A DNA stretch of 64,000 nucleotides from Pseudomonas fluorescens (GTDB taxonomy: Bacteria; Pseudomonadota; Gammaproteobacteria; Pseudomonadales; Pseudomonadaceae): positions 2,233,001 through 2,297,000 of the forward strand of contig NZ_CP015637.1 of assembly GCF_001708445.1 (NCBI RefSeq), written 5' to 3'. The translations under genes and the position numbers were made by a program. Within the stretch, counting starts at the first letter, position 1. Each line of letters opens with the position of its first letter. The notes under the pieces were generated by a model. The model did not search any database, had not been told where the DNA came from, and was given only the letters and a program-made list of their open reading frames with translations. Of the stretch, positions 8,793 to 19,062 are shown piece by piece.

Positions 8793-9707
8793 TCAACTTG
8801 CGGCAAACGATAGCCGTTCTTTGAACCAGGTGACGGCCTGGTGCTTGAACGCCTCGGCCGGTGGCGTCAACGGGTAGCGCTGGTCGTAGGCTAATACGAT
8901 GCGTTGGGCAGGCAGTTCTTCACGGACGGGGCGGCAGACCAGCGGTTGGCCGTCGTAGCTGTGGTCACCGAAGGGGCGGGTATAGGTCAGCGCCACGCCG
9001 AAACCATTTGCAACCAGGCTGCGCTGGAACTCGAAGCTGTGGGTACGCTGGACGCTGGCGGGGGTGAGCCCATAGAAGTTGAACAGGTCCAGCACGTGCT
9101 GCCAGCTGTGGATCTGATCGGTCACCACCAGGTTGCATTCGCTGAGCGCCTTGAGGCTCACATCGGCCTCGTTTGCCAGCGGGTGATCAGCGGCCAACAG
9201 GGCGTGGGCCTTCAATTGGCGCAGCTCGATGCAACCCATGTGTGCCGGCAGGCCCAAGTCGTAGGTCAATGCCAATTCCAGGCTGCCTTCGGCTAGGCGC
9301 TTGCCGAGGTACTCGAACCCGCCTTCGCGCATATCCACCGTGACCTGAGGATGTTCCAGTTGCAGGCGCCTGAGTATCTGCGGCAAGCAATAGGGCGCCA
9401 GGTCCTCATAGCACCCCAGCACCAACTCTCCGGAAAAGTCGCTGTCATCCGTCCCGATGGCGGAAAACGCCCTGGCCTCGGCCAGCACTCGCCTGGCCTG
9501 GGCCATGACCGTGCGCCCGAAAGGGGTCAGAGCGACGCCGAGCCCGCGTTGGCGAACGAACAGGGGCTGGTCGAACAACTGCTCCAGTTCGGTAATCGCC
9601 GTAGAAACCGAGGGCTGGGACACGTGCAACTCCTCGGCCGCCAGCGTGAGGTTGCCGTGTTTGGCCGCGGCGAGTGCATAACGTAATTGGCGCAGGCTGA
9701 ACTTCAT
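8793..9707 (-). CDS. LysR-family transcriptional regulator
   Basis: A 304-residue LysR regulator. The N-terminal helix-turn-helix reads NLTLAAEELHVSQPSVSTAI, with the expected linker helix, and the rest is a periplasmic-binding-like effector domain. It is divergent from the PhyH-type dioxygenase gene at 9818, with about 110 bp of AT-rich sequence between them (TAAATCAATACATATTATTT), the usual position for a LysR-controlled promoter. It is therefore the likely regulator of the dioxygenase and the binding protein. Convergent with the efflux operon at its 3' side. Confidence 0.9.
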   Translation of the reverse strand: MKFSLRQLRYALAAAKHGNLTLAAEELHVSQPSVSTAITELEQLFDQPLFVRQRGLGVALTPFGRTVMAQARRVLAEARAFSAIGTDDSDFSGELVLGCYEDLAPYCLPQILRRLQLEHPQVTVDMREGGFEYLGKRLAEGSLELALTYDLGLPAHMGCIELRQLKAHALLAADHPLANEADVSLKALSECNLVVTDQIHSWQHVLDLFNFYGLTPASVQRTHSFEFQRSLVANGFGVALTYTRPFGDHSYDGQPLVCRPVREELPAQRIVLAYDQRYPLTPPAEAFKHQAVTWFKERLSFAAS

Positions 9708-9817
9708 AAGATTTTCTTGGGTGATAAATCAATACATATTATTTTATCTTGGTTGGATGTCATGGAATATTTGCCCTGCGCCCCACCTTTATTTCTTGCT
9801 TGAGGGAGTTTCAGGTC

Positions 9818-10630
9818 ATGACACACGGTTCATTCACCATCACTGAACAAGACATCGAGGCCTTTCAGCGCGATGGAGCGGTTTGCCTGCGGGGCATCTT
9901 CAGTGAGTGGGTCGAGACCATTGCCGCCGGCATCGAGCGCAACCTTGCCGAGCCGGGTACCTACGCCAGCCGCTACATCGACAAGGATGACAAACCGGGC
10001 GGTTTCTTCGATGACTATTGCAACTGGCAACGCATTCCCGAGTTTCGCGCGATGGTCGAAGAGTCGCCTGCGGCCTCTGTTGCTGCGGCTGTCATGCGCT
10101 CGCAGTCGGCACAGTTCTTCCATGACCATGTTCTCGTCAAGGAGCCGGGCGCGCAGAAGGCCACCCCCTGGCACCAGGATATTCCCTACTACTTTGTCGA
10201 AGGCAACCAGCACGTCAGCTTCTGGATACCCGTCGACCCGGTACGCGAGTCGACGCTGCGCCTGCTTGCTGGTTCACACCGTTGGGAGAAAGGCATAAAG
10301 CCGGTGCATTGGGCCGATCAAAGCGATTTCTACCGCGACGCCGATGGCTACCGCGACGCCCCCGATCCGGACTCGGAGCAAGGCATGCAAGTGCTCGAGT
10401 GGCAGATGCAGCCGGGTGACGCGGTACTGTTCGATTTCCGCACGGTCCATGGCGCCCGGGGCAATGCGTCGGCGCAGCGGCGACGCGTATTGTCGCTGCG
10501 TTGGCTTGGCGACGATATACGTTACATCGAGCGTCCAGGAAGGACCTCTCCACCGTATCCAGGGCATGCGATGCAGACCGGTCAGAGACTGCGCGAAGAT
10601 TGGTTCCCGACGATACATCAAGGCGCTTGA
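9818..10630 (+). CDS. phytanoyl-CoA dioxygenase (PhyH) family Fe(II)/2-oxoglutarate oxygenase
   Basis: A 270-residue protein starting MTHGSFTITEQDIEAFQRDG; the ATG at 9818 has GAGGGAG ten bases upstream. The iron-binding facial triad is visible as His119 and Asp121 in WHQDIPYY and His211 in FRTVHGARGN, with an Arg following in RRRVLSLRW as a candidate 2-oxoglutarate ligand. PhyH proteins hydroxylate varied small molecules, including ectoine and quaternary ammonium compounds. A ProX-like binding protein is encoded 87 bp downstream, so an amine or betaine-like substrate is plausible but unproven. Confidence 0.88.
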   Translation: MTHGSFTITEQDIEAFQRDGAVCLRGIFSEWVETIAAGIERNLAEPGTYASRYIDKDDKPGGFFDDYCNWQRIPEFRAMVEESPAASVAAAVMRSQSAQFFHDHVLVKEPGAQKATPWHQDIPYYFVEGNQHVSFWIPVDPVRESTLRLLAGSHRWEKGIKPVHWADQSDFYRDADGYRDAPDPDSEQGMQVLEWQMQPGDAVLFDFRTVHGARGNASAQRRRVLSLRWLGDDIRYIERPGRTSPPYPGHAMQTGQRLREDWFPTIHQGA

Positions 10631-10717
10631 GCTTCATCTTGATAACCACTGTTTGCCACAGTTGTGGCAACGACTTGCACTGCCATAACCCTGTTGACTG
10701 TGTTGGAGCGTGCGATT

Positions 10718-11689
10718 GTGAACATCCAAAAAAATAGCCTGGCCGCCACCCTGATTTCCCTTGGCCTGTTGGCCGCCAGTGGCGCGAGCCAGGCGGCCGG
10801 TTGGTGCGAGTCCGGTAAACCGGTGAAGTTCGCCGGGCTCAATTGGGAAAGCGGTATGTTGCTCACCGAGGTATTGGAGATTGTGCTCAAGGACGGCTAT
10901 GGCTGTCAGATCGATACGTTGCCGGGTAACTCCATCACCATGGAGAGCGCCCTGGGCAGCAACGATATCCAGGTGCTGGCGGAAGAGTGGGTGGGACGCA
11001 GTGAAGTCTGGAACAAGGCCGAGCAGAGTCGGAAGGTCGTGGGCGTGGGCGCACCGATCATCGGTGCGACGGAAGGCTGGTACGTGCCGCGTTATGTGGT
11101 CGAGGGCGATGCCAGGCGTAATCTCAAGGCCAAGGCACCCGACTTGAAAAAGATCACGGATCTGCCCCAGTACGCCGCGCTGTTCAAGGACCCGGAAGAA
11201 CCGAGCAAAGGGCGTTTTTACAATTGCCCGGCTGGTTGGACCTGCGAGCTGGAAAACAGCGAGATGCTCAAAAGCTACGGCCTGGAGGCCAACTACACCA
11301 ACTTCCGCCCGGGGACCGGTCCGGCCCTGGATGCGGCCGTCCTGTCGAGCTACAAGCGCGGCGAGCCGATACTGTTCTACTACTGGTCACCGACCCCGTT
11401 AATGGGCCAGGTCGACCTGGTCAAGCTGGAAGAGAAACCGGGCGTCGACAAGAAGATCAGCATCAAGGTGGGGCTCTCCAGCGTGTTCCATGAGCAGGCA
11501 CCCGAGTTGGTCGGTGTGCTGGAGAAGGTCAATCTGCCGATTGATCTGTTGAACCAGAACCTGGCCCGTATGAGCAAGGAACACATTGACTCGCCCAAAC
11601 TGGCCCGGATGTTCTTCAAGGAACATCCAGAAATCTGGCACACCTGGGTCAGTGAGGCAGCGGCGAAAAAGATCGACGCCACGCTCTAG
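10718..11689 (+). CDS. ABC transporter substrate-binding protein, ProX/OpuAC-like
   Basis: A 323-residue protein. I choose the GTG at 10718 because GGAGCG lies seven bases upstream and the resulting N-terminus is a good signal peptide (MNIQKNSLAATLISLGLLAA, cleavage after SQA). The mature part begins AGWCESGKPVKFAGLNWESG and matches type II glycine-betaine/choline-binding proteins, with several aromatic residues that could cage a quaternary amine. No permease or ATPase gene is adjacent, so it must work with a transporter encoded elsewhere or be an orphan. A strong terminator follows. Confidence 0.85.
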   Translation: MNIQKNSLAATLISLGLLAASGASQAAGWCESGKPVKFAGLNWESGMLLTEVLEIVLKDGYGCQIDTLPGNSITMESALGSNDIQVLAEEWVGRSEVWNKAEQSRKVVGVGAPIIGATEGWYVPRYVVEGDARRNLKAKAPDLKKITDLPQYAALFKDPEEPSKGRFYNCPAGWTCELENSEMLKSYGLEANYTNFRPGTGPALDAAVLSSYKRGEPILFYYWSPTPLMGQVDLVKLEEKPGVDKKISIKVGLSSVFHEQAPELVGVLEKVNLPIDLLNQNLARMSKEHIDSPKLARMFFKEHPEIWHTWVSEAAAKKIDATL

Positions 11690-11720
11690 GGCCGCCTGAA
11701 TCAGGGCGGCGGCTGTATCA

Positions 11721-11752
11721 GGGGGCAACGATGCGCGTTGCCCCCTTTTTTT
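11721..11752 (+). terminator. rho-independent terminator
   Basis: A perfect 10-bp stem (GGGGGCAACG pairing with CGTTGCCCCC) with a 5-base loop, followed by eight T residues. It lies 31 bases after the ProX-like gene and before the convergent OprD gene, which stops at 11765; only the rightward strand has the T run. Confidence 0.92.
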
Positions 11753-11764
11753 CGCCGGCAGCGC

Positions 11765-13096
11765 CTACAGAATATTCAACGGGTAACTCACAATCACCCG
11801 ATGCTCATCGCTGTCACGCTGGGTGGAAACTTCGGTACGCAACGACGCATGGCGCAGGGCGATGCTCAAATCCTTGAACGGCCCCTGCTGCACCACATAG
11901 CTCACGGTCAAATTGCGCTCCCACTCGGTTTTGTCGCCTGTCGGGGTGCGGATATTCGAGCCGCTTTCGTACATGCCCAGGAAACTCAGGCCAGGCACGC
12001 CCAGGTTTGCAAAGTCATAACCGTAACGCACTTGCCAGGTGGTTTCGCCGGCGCGCTGGAACTTGCCGATCATCGATTCGGTCATGAAGTAGGCCGTGGA
12101 GCCGTCGCCCTGGTTCAACCATACGGCGTCACTGTCGCCGCTGACTTGTTGCAGGCCGGCGGCGATCGTATGGCCGTTGACCAGGTAGGTGAATTGCGCG
12201 CTGCTCAGGCGGCTGTCGACTTTGCCCTTGGTGACGCCGTTACCGTAATAGCCGAAGGTGTAGAACGCCGGGTCATTGCCATTGGCGCCGTCAGAGCGGT
12301 TGTCGAAGTGGCGCAGGTCGGTGCGCAGGATGCCGGGGCCGACTTTCCAGTCGTATTTGAGGCCGAGGAAGTTCTGTTTGTAGAAGTCCTGCAGGTTGCC
12401 GTAGTAGTACTGCAATGTCAGGTCTTTGCTGGCTTTGTAGTCGACGCCGCCATAGTAGAACTTGTTCACGAACTCGCCAGTCTGCGCGTTGTTCGCGCCG
12501 GGGATCGACATGCCCATCTGGTTGCTCGAGCCGCGGCCCTTGACGTGTTCCAACTGGCCGAGGGTGAAGGTGAAGTTGTCGAGGTCCTTGGACTGGATCT
12601 GCCCACCGTTGAACGTCTGCTGCAACATGCGATCGGTCGACATCACCACCGGCAACATCGGCACCAGCGTGCCGTATTTCAACTCGGTGTTCGAGAATTT
12701 CGCCTTGGCCGTGAGGCCCAGGCTGCCGAACTCATCCACGGCGCGACCATCACTGTCGGTGGGGAAGATGTTGCCGTTGAACGCCGTGTGCTGAGGGTTG
12801 TAGTGCCGGCCCTTGCCCGAGTCCAATCGGACACCGAACATGCCAATCGCATCCACCCCAAAGCCGACCGTGCCCTGGGTATAGCCGGACTGAAAGTTGG
12901 CGATGAAGCCCTGGCCCCATTCCTGGGTGTAGTTGGGGTCGGCGGCGCCGCTACGGTTGTCGGCGTTACTGAAAAAGTTGCGCGCCAGCACATTGAGCTT
13001 GCTGTCTTCCACCAGACCTGCGGCGTAACCCTGTTGAGCGATGAGCAGGCCGCAAATGCCGGCCATTACTTTAGGTGCGCGATTGAAAAGCTCCAT
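11765..13096 (-). CDS. OprD-family outer-membrane porin
   Basis: A 443-residue porin. The start at 13096 (MELFNRAPKVMAGICGLLIA) gives a clean signal peptide ending in QQGYA and has GGGGA upstream; several in-frame ATGs up to 13141 are alternatives. The mature protein opens GLVEDSKLNVLARNFFSNAD, the typical OprD N-terminus, and ends with a long series of beta-strands finishing RVIVSYPLNIL. OprD channels take up basic amino acids, small peptides or aromatic acids. It is the last gene of the leftward aminotransferase-MFS-porin operon. Confidence 0.93.
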   Translation of the reverse strand: MELFNRAPKVMAGICGLLIAQQGYAAGLVEDSKLNVLARNFFSNADNRSGAADPNYTQEWGQGFIANFQSGYTQGTVGFGVDAIGMFGVRLDSGKGRHYNPQHTAFNGNIFPTDSDGRAVDEFGSLGLTAKAKFSNTELKYGTLVPMLPVVMSTDRMLQQTFNGGQIQSKDLDNFTFTLGQLEHVKGRGSSNQMGMSIPGANNAQTGEFVNKFYYGGVDYKASKDLTLQYYYGNLQDFYKQNFLGLKYDWKVGPGILRTDLRHFDNRSDGANGNDPAFYTFGYYGNGVTKGKVDSRLSSAQFTYLVNGHTIAAGLQQVSGDSDAVWLNQGDGSTAYFMTESMIGKFQRAGETTWQVRYGYDFANLGVPGLSFLGMYESGSNIRTPTGDKTEWERNLTVSYVVQQGPFKDLSIALRHASLRTEVSTQRDSDEHRVIVSYPLNIL

Positions 13097-13159
13097 CGGA
13101 GTCATCCCCATGAGTTGTGAAGTGTTGTAAGAGGCAGTCAAAAGCGGCAGTTAAGGTTT

Positions 13160-14707
13160 TTATTGTTTTTCAGGAGCAACGGTGGCCGGTAACGCGTTCA
13201 GCTTTACCGGCGGCAAGCGGTACAGGATGAGCAGCGCGAATACGCCGAGTGCGGCGCACAGCAGCAGGCCGACGCCCACCGATTGGGCCAGGGCGTCACG
13301 GGCCAGGTTCAGCCATTGCGGGTGTTCGAGCAGCGCGGCGGCGGGGTGCAACAGCACTTGCGGGTCGGCGTATAACGCCAGGCCGTCCGCGTGGCCCTGG
13401 GCGACAAACACCCGTTGCAGGTTGGCGCTGTACAGCAGGTTGACCAGCGCGCCCATTGAAGCGGTGCCGAGCAGGCCGCCGACCAGGCGCAGGGATTGGG
13501 TCAACGCGGTGGCGATCCCGAGGAACTGCCGTTCAGCGAGGGTCTGGGTGAACACGGTCAGGTTGAGCAGGATAAACCCCAAGCCCAGGCCGGCGAGCAG
13601 GATCAAGCCGAGCAGGGTGTTGAACGAGGCAGCGCGCCCGGCGAGGGCCAGCCCGAGACATGCCAGCAGCAGCGCGACGAAACCACCCAGTGGCAACAGG
13701 TTGGGGTTGCGCAAGCGGGTGACGATGCGGCTGTTGACGATGGCGCCCAGGGTGATGCTCAACGCCAGCGGGGTAATCAGCAGCCCGGCGTCCTGGGGCG
13801 AGTAGCCATAACTGCCTTGCAGCAGCAGCGGCAGGTAGAACAACAACGAAAACATGATCGCCCCGGCCGCCATCGACAGCACGAACAGCAGGCGCATGCT
13901 CGGCAACCCGAGCAACGCCGCGGGCAGCAGCGCATGCCGGCAGCGGCGTTCCCAGCGCCACAGCGCCAGTGTCGCCAGCCCGCAACCCACGCCGAGGGCT
14001 GCACTGAGCATCAGGCTGGCATGCCCCAGCCATTCGACAAACAGTTGCAGGCTGCCCAGGGCCAGCGCGATCAGCAGGGCGCCGGGCCAGTCGAGGCTGA
14101 TCTTCGTTTGTTGCAGCGGGCGGTAATACGGCAAGTAGCGCCAGGCGAAGAACAGCGCCAGGCAACCCAGCGGCAAATTGATGTAGAACACCGAGCGCCA
14201 ACCGTAGGCTCCGGTCAGATACCCGCCCAGTCCCGGCCCGATGGCGTTGACCACGCTGAACAGCGCACTGAGCAGCATCTGCCAGCGCAGGCGTTGGCGT
14301 GTATCGGGGAACAGCTCGGGGATGCAGGCGAAGGCGGTGCCGATCAACATGCCGCCGCCGACACCCTGCAACGCTCGGCCAAGTACCAGCCACAGCATGT
14401 CCGTGGCCAGCGCGCAGGCCAGGGAGGCCAGGGTGAAGATCAGCGTTGCCGCCAGCACAAAGGGCTTGCGCCCGTAGTAATCACCCAACCGGCCGAAAAT
14501 CGGGATGGTGACGATCGAGGCCAGCAAGTAGCCCGTAGCCACCCACGCATACAACTCGAACCCGTTCAACTCGGCGACGATGCTCGGCAACGCATTACCG
14601 ATCACGGTCTGGTCGAGGGCCGAGAGCATCAGCACCAGCGAGATGCCAAGCATCGCCAGCAAGGCTTGGCGGAAGCCCAGGGCAGGGTGGGTGGCCACGG
14701 TCATCAT
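13160..14707 (-). CDS. MFS transporter, DHA2 (EmrB/QacA) family
   Basis: A 515-residue protein with about 14 membrane helices, starting MMTVATHPALGFRQALLAML. Motif A-like GRLGDYYGRKPFVLAAT lies after helix 2, the family motif LDQTVIGNALPSIVAEL in helix 1, and a motif C-like GPGLGGYL in helix 5. DHA2 members are proton antiporters that export drugs, dyes or metabolites. No HlyD adaptor gene is adjacent, so it probably acts alone. It starts eight bases after the aminotransferase stop, in one operon with it and the porin. Confidence 0.9.
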   Translation of the reverse strand: MMTVATHPALGFRQALLAMLGISLVLMLSALDQTVIGNALPSIVAELNGFELYAWVATGYLLASIVTIPIFGRLGDYYGRKPFVLAATLIFTLASLACALATDMLWLVLGRALQGVGGGMLIGTAFACIPELFPDTRQRLRWQMLLSALFSVVNAIGPGLGGYLTGAYGWRSVFYINLPLGCLALFFAWRYLPYYRPLQQTKISLDWPGALLIALALGSLQLFVEWLGHASLMLSAALGVGCGLATLALWRWERRCRHALLPAALLGLPSMRLLFVLSMAAGAIMFSLLFYLPLLLQGSYGYSPQDAGLLITPLALSITLGAIVNSRIVTRLRNPNLLPLGGFVALLLACLGLALAGRAASFNTLLGLILLAGLGLGFILLNLTVFTQTLAERQFLGIATALTQSLRLVGGLLGTASMGALVNLLYSANLQRVFVAQGHADGLALYADPQVLLHPAAALLEHPQWLNLARDALAQSVGVGLLLCAALGVFALLILYRLPPVKLNALPATVAPEKQ

Positions 14708-14714
14708 CGAGTCC

Positions 14715-15923
<1,209 letters not shown>

Positions 15924-16009
15924 GTGTCGTTCCTCGGTAATGACATTGACGAGGCCCTACAGTACGAGTCGCTCGCGCAGCCGCCATAAGACGATATCGT
16001 TCTGGTCGG

Positions 16010-16024
16010 ATAGGAATCGCTTAT
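16010..16024. promoter_or_regulatory. candidate Nac-type site ATA-N9-TAT upstream of the aminotransferase operon
   Basis: Sequence ATAGGAATCGCTTAT, matching the ATA-N9-TAT consensus known for Nac. On the minus strand it lies upstream of the aminotransferase gene. The flanking GCCATAAG at 15983-15990 and CTTATGGC at 16020-16027 also form an inverted repeat. Assignment is by pattern and by three further copies around the same regulator. Confidence 0.55.
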
Positions 16025-16114
16025 GGCTGGAACTGAACACGCCCCGCACCCTGTTGGTGCGTCCAGGCCCGCATGCGTGGAACCGGTGTCGGTCACGCTC
16101 GGCATGATCGAGCC

Positions 16115-16129
16115 ATAGCAAAGGCTTAT
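16115..16129. promoter_or_regulatory. candidate Nac-type site ATA-N9-TAT upstream of the Nac-like gene
   Basis: Sequence ATAGCAAAGGCTTAT, the second ATA-N9-TAT match in the interval between the aminotransferase operon and the LysR gene. It lies about 105 bp before the regulator's start, a position suited to autoregulation. Confidence 0.5.
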
Positions 16130-16233
16130 GGGTAGGCCCCTGCGCACCTGGCGCATCGGCAGGCGTAAGGCTGGCCTGGCTCTTGCTAACCCCAGGGGGT
16201 CGTCTCCCTTTTTCGAGCAAGAGCACCGCCACC

Positions 16234-17139
16234 GTGAACCTGCGCCGTCTGAAGTACTTCGTGAAACTCGTCGATATCGGCAGCATGACCCAGGCCGCCG
16301 ATGTGCTGCATGTGGCACAACCGGCCCTGAGCCAGCAACTGGCGACCCTGGAGGCCGAATTGCAGCAACAGTTGTTGATCCGCACCAAGCGCGGTGTCAC
16401 GCCGACGGAGGCGGGCAAGGTGTTGTACGGGCATGCGCAAATCATCTTGCGCCAGTGCGAGCAGGCCCAGAGCGACATCAATGCCACCGGGCACGCGTTG
16501 TCCGGCCAGGTATCGGTCGGCCTGGCACCGGGCACGGCGGCGTCAACGCTGTCGTTGCCGTTATTGCGCCGGGTGCGCGAGCGGCACCCGGGCATCCTGC
16601 TGTACCTCAATGAAAACTTCGGCACCACCTTGAGTGAATTGATCATGAACGGCCGCATGGACATGGCCGTGCTGTATGGCGGCCGTGAAGTGCACGGCCT
16701 GAGCTTTGTGTCGCTGCTGCACGAGCACCTCTACCTGGTGAGCGCCGACCCCGCCATCAGCGCGCTGGAGCAGATTGCGCTGGCTGACCTGGCCGACATG
16801 GACATGCTGCTGCCGCGCCCCTACAACGTCATGCGTCGCTTGGTGGACGAGGCGTTCCAGCGTATCGGCCTGAGCGCGCGGGTGGTGGCGGAGATCGAAT
16901 CATCGATCACCCTGACCGCCGCCGTGGCCGAGCACTTCGGTTCCACCATCCTGCCCGAGTCATCGGCGCGGGTGATGGTGGCGGCGACCTCGGTGCATAT
17001 GTGCCGCATTGTCGAGCCCGAGGTGGATGCGCCCCTGGCCTTGTGCCTGTCCGGTCACCTGCCGCTCTCCGTGCCGGCCCAGGCGGTCAAGGCGATCCTG
17101 CTGGAGCTGGTCGCGGAGATGCGCGGCAGCCTGCTCTGA
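16234..17139 (+). CDS. LysR-family regulator closely resembling Nac (nitrogen assimilation control)
   Basis: A 301-residue LysR regulator starting at GTG 16234 with NLRRLKYFVKLVDIGSMTQA. The N-terminal half matches the enterobacterial Nac sequence as I know it almost residue for residue (DVLHVAQPALSQQLATLEAE, then LLIRTKRGVTPTEAGKVLYG and VGLAPGTAAS). Nac is itself nitrogen-regulated, needs no co-inducer and activates promoters from ATA-N9-TAT sites centred near -64. Four such sites lie in this region, two of them with that geometry. It probably couples the flanking nitrogen-compound genes to nitrogen status or to a specific ligand; whether it is the orthologue of Nac or a pathway-specific relative is open. 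Confidence 0.9.
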   Translation: MNLRRLKYFVKLVDIGSMTQAADVLHVAQPALSQQLATLEAELQQQLLIRTKRGVTPTEAGKVLYGHAQIILRQCEQAQSDINATGHALSGQVSVGLAPGTAASTLSLPLLRRVRERHPGILLYLNENFGTTLSELIMNGRMDMAVLYGGREVHGLSFVSLLHEHLYLVSADPAISALEQIALADLADMDMLLPRPYNVMRRLVDEAFQRIGLSARVVAEIESSITLTAAVAEHFGSTILPESSARVMVAATSVHMCRIVEPEVDAPLALCLSGHLPLSVPAQAVKAILLELVAEMRGSLL

Positions 17140-17145
17140 GGGGTC

Positions 17146-17209
17146 ATAAGCACGGCTTATCACCCCAAAGCCAAAGCGTCTTGGTCGTTGGCGAACCGGC
17201 TCGCTACAT
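17146..17209 (+). promoter_or_regulatory. candidate Nac-type activated promoter for the biotin-carboxylase/Pxp operon
   Basis: ATAAGCACGGCTTAT at 17146-17160 fits ATA-N9-TAT. A -35-like TTGGTC follows at 17181-17186 and, after 17 bases, a -10-like CTACAT at 17204-17209. Transcription from about 17216 would place the site centre near -63. The same layout recurs at 21886-21949. Confidence 0.62.
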
Positions 17210-17253
17210 TGGCTTCATCCACTCAGACACGCAGGGCAGGCAGGGGGCCAAGC

Positions 17254-17679
17254 ATGGATTCCGAACGCATCAAGGGGCTGATCGATTTGCTCGCCGAATC
17301 CGATCTGCTCGAACTGAGTTTTACCGAAGGCGATAGCACGATTCGCCTTTTCAAGCAGGCCGGGCAAGCCGTGGTGCGCGAGTTACCTGGCGAGTCTGCC
17401 GAGCCTGCGCCGAGGGTGGTCGTGGCACCCGCCCAGGCCGTCACCGGGGTGGAAGTCAAGGCCAGCCTGTATGGCGTGCTGCACTTGACGCCCGCAGCCG
17501 GTGAAGCACCGTTCGTGGCGGTGGGCGATGCGGTCGAAGCCGGGCAAACCCTGGCGGTCCTCGAAGCGATGAAAATGTTCCACCCAGTCAAGGCCAAGGC
17601 CGCAGGCCACGTCATCGCGATCCTTGCCCAGAGTGGCACCGAAGTCGAAGCCGGCCAGGCGCTGTTTCGTCTCGGTTGA
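17254..17679 (+). CDS. biotin carboxyl carrier protein (AccB-like)
   Basis: A 141-residue biotinyl-domain protein starting MDSERIKGLIDLLAESDLLE, the N-terminal helix pattern of AccB-type carriers. The C-terminal 75 residues form the biotinyl fold with biotin-acceptor Lys107 in LEAMKMFHPV. A Pro/Ala/Val linker lies between. It would carry the carboxybiotin made by the biotin carboxylase encoded next. The housekeeping accBC pair is normally elsewhere in Pseudomonas, so this is a dedicated copy linked to the Pxp genes. First gene of the operon behind the Nac-type site at 17146. Confidence 0.93.
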   Translation: MDSERIKGLIDLLAESDLLELSFTEGDSTIRLFKQAGQAVVRELPGESAEPAPRVVVAPAQAVTGVEVKASLYGVLHLTPAAGEAPFVAVGDAVEAGQTLAVLEAMKMFHPVKAKAAGHVIAILAQSGTEVEAGQALFRLG

Positions 17680-17709
17680 TCCCCAGCCGCTTTTTTTAAG
17701 GTGAATTCA

Positions 17710-19062
17710 ATGTTCGACAAAGTGCTGATCGCCAACCGTGGCGAAATCGCCCTGCGCATTCAGCGTGCCTGCCACGGCCTGGGGCTCAAGACCGTGGTCG
17801 TGCACTCCGAGGCGGACCGGCATGCGCAGTATGTGCAACAGGCCGACCAGGCGTTGTGCATCGGGCCGGCCTCGCCCACTCACAGTTACCTGAACCAGTC
17901 GGCGCTCTTGTTTGCGGCCAAGGTCAGCGGTGCCCAGGCGATCCATCCGGGTTATGGCTTTTTGTCGGAGAACGCGGGGTTTGCCGAGCGCATCGAAGCG
18001 GCTGGCCTGACCTTTATCGGGCCGAGCGCCGCGTGCATCCGCACCATGGGCGACAAAGTCGCGGCCAAGCGGGCCATGCGTGAGGCCGGGGTACCGTGCG
18101 TACCGGGGCCGGATAGCGTGATGCCGAGCGACGACGCCAGCATCCAGGCAATTGCCCACGACATCGGCTACCCGGTGATCGTCAAGGCCGCCGGCGGTGG
18201 CGGTGGCCGTGGCATGCGCGTGGTGAACGAAGCCGGCGCGTTGCTCGACGCCATCGCCCTGACCCGTGAAGAAGCGCGCTTGGCCTTTGGCAATCCGGAA
18301 CTCTACATCGAGAAATTCCTCGGCCATCCACGCCATGTGGAAATCCAGGTGCTGTGCGATGCCCACGGCCATGCGATCTGGCTCGGTTGCCGCGATTGCT
18401 CCCTGCAACGCCGCCACCAGAAGGTGTTGGAAGAAGCGCCGGCGCCGGGGATCGATCCGGCGCTGATCGCCCAGGTCGGCGAACGTTGCGCCGCTGCTTG
18501 CCGGCAGATGGGCTATCGCGGCGTCGGCACCTTCGAGTTTCTGTATGAGGACGGTGAGTTCTTCTTCATCGAGATGAACACCCGGCTGCAAGTCGAACAC
18601 CCGGTCACGGAGATGACGACCGGCATCGATATTGTCCAGCAGCAAGTGCGCATGGCGCGCGGCGAAGTGCTGGAGCTGCGCCAGCAAGACGTGCAGCTCA
18701 ACGGCCATTCACTGGAGTGCCGGATCAACGCCGAAGACCCGATCACCTTTATGCCGACACCGGGGTTGATCCAGCGTTGGGACGTTCCAGGTGGTTTTGG
18801 CGTACGGGTCGACTCCCATGTCACCACGGGCTACCGGGTACCGCCGTATTACGACTCGATGGTGGCCAAGGTCATCACCCATGGCGCGACGCGTGATGAA
18901 GCCATGGCGCGCATGCGCCTGGCCTTGAGCGAACTGTGCGTGGAAGGCATCAGCACCAATATCCCGTTGCACCGCGAGATTCTTGACGACCCGACCTTTT
19001 GTGCCGGGGGCGTGGACATTCATCACCTGGAGCGCTGGTTGCAGCAACGGAGCCCGACATGA
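17710..19062 (+). CDS. biotin carboxylase (AccC-like)
   Basis: A 450-residue enzyme starting [17 protein letters not shown]; the ATG at 17710 has AAGGTGAA upstream, although an in-frame GTG lies nine bases before. The glycine-rich ATP loop ([13 protein letters not shown]) and the active-site segment [15 protein letters not shown] are intact, and length matches AccC. It carboxylates the biotin on a carrier protein using ATP and bicarbonate. Its stop overlaps the pxpB start (ATGA), so production is coupled to the oxoprolinase subunits. Confidence 0.94.
   Translation: MFDKVLIANRGEIALRIQRACHGLGLKTVVVHSEADRHAQYVQQADQALCIGPASPTHSYLNQSALLFAAKVSGAQAIHPGYGFLSENAGFAERIEAAGLTFIGPSAACIRTMGDKVAAKRAMREAGVPCVPGPDSVMPSDDASIQAIAHDIGYPVIVKAAGGGGGRGMRVVNEAGALLDAIALTREEARLAFGNPELYIEKFLGHPRHVEIQVLCDAHGHAIWLGCRDCSLQRRHQKVLEEAPAPGIDPALIAQVGERCAAACRQMGYRGVGTFEFLYEDGEFFFIEMNTRLQVEHPVTEMTTGIDIVQQQVRMARGEVLELRQQDVQLNGHSLECRINAEDPITFMPTPGLIQRWDVPGGFGVRVDSHVTTGYRVPPYYDSMVAKVITHGATRDEAMARMRLALSELCVEGISTNIPLHREILDDPTFCAGGVDIHHLERWLQQRSPT

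Noticed and set aside
17254..19062. The carrier and biotin carboxylase as the cell's fatty-acid acetyl-CoA carboxylase pair
   Set aside because: Tight coupling to pxpBC and a Nac-type promoter point to a dedicated copy; the essential accBC pair is usually in a separate, constitutive operon.
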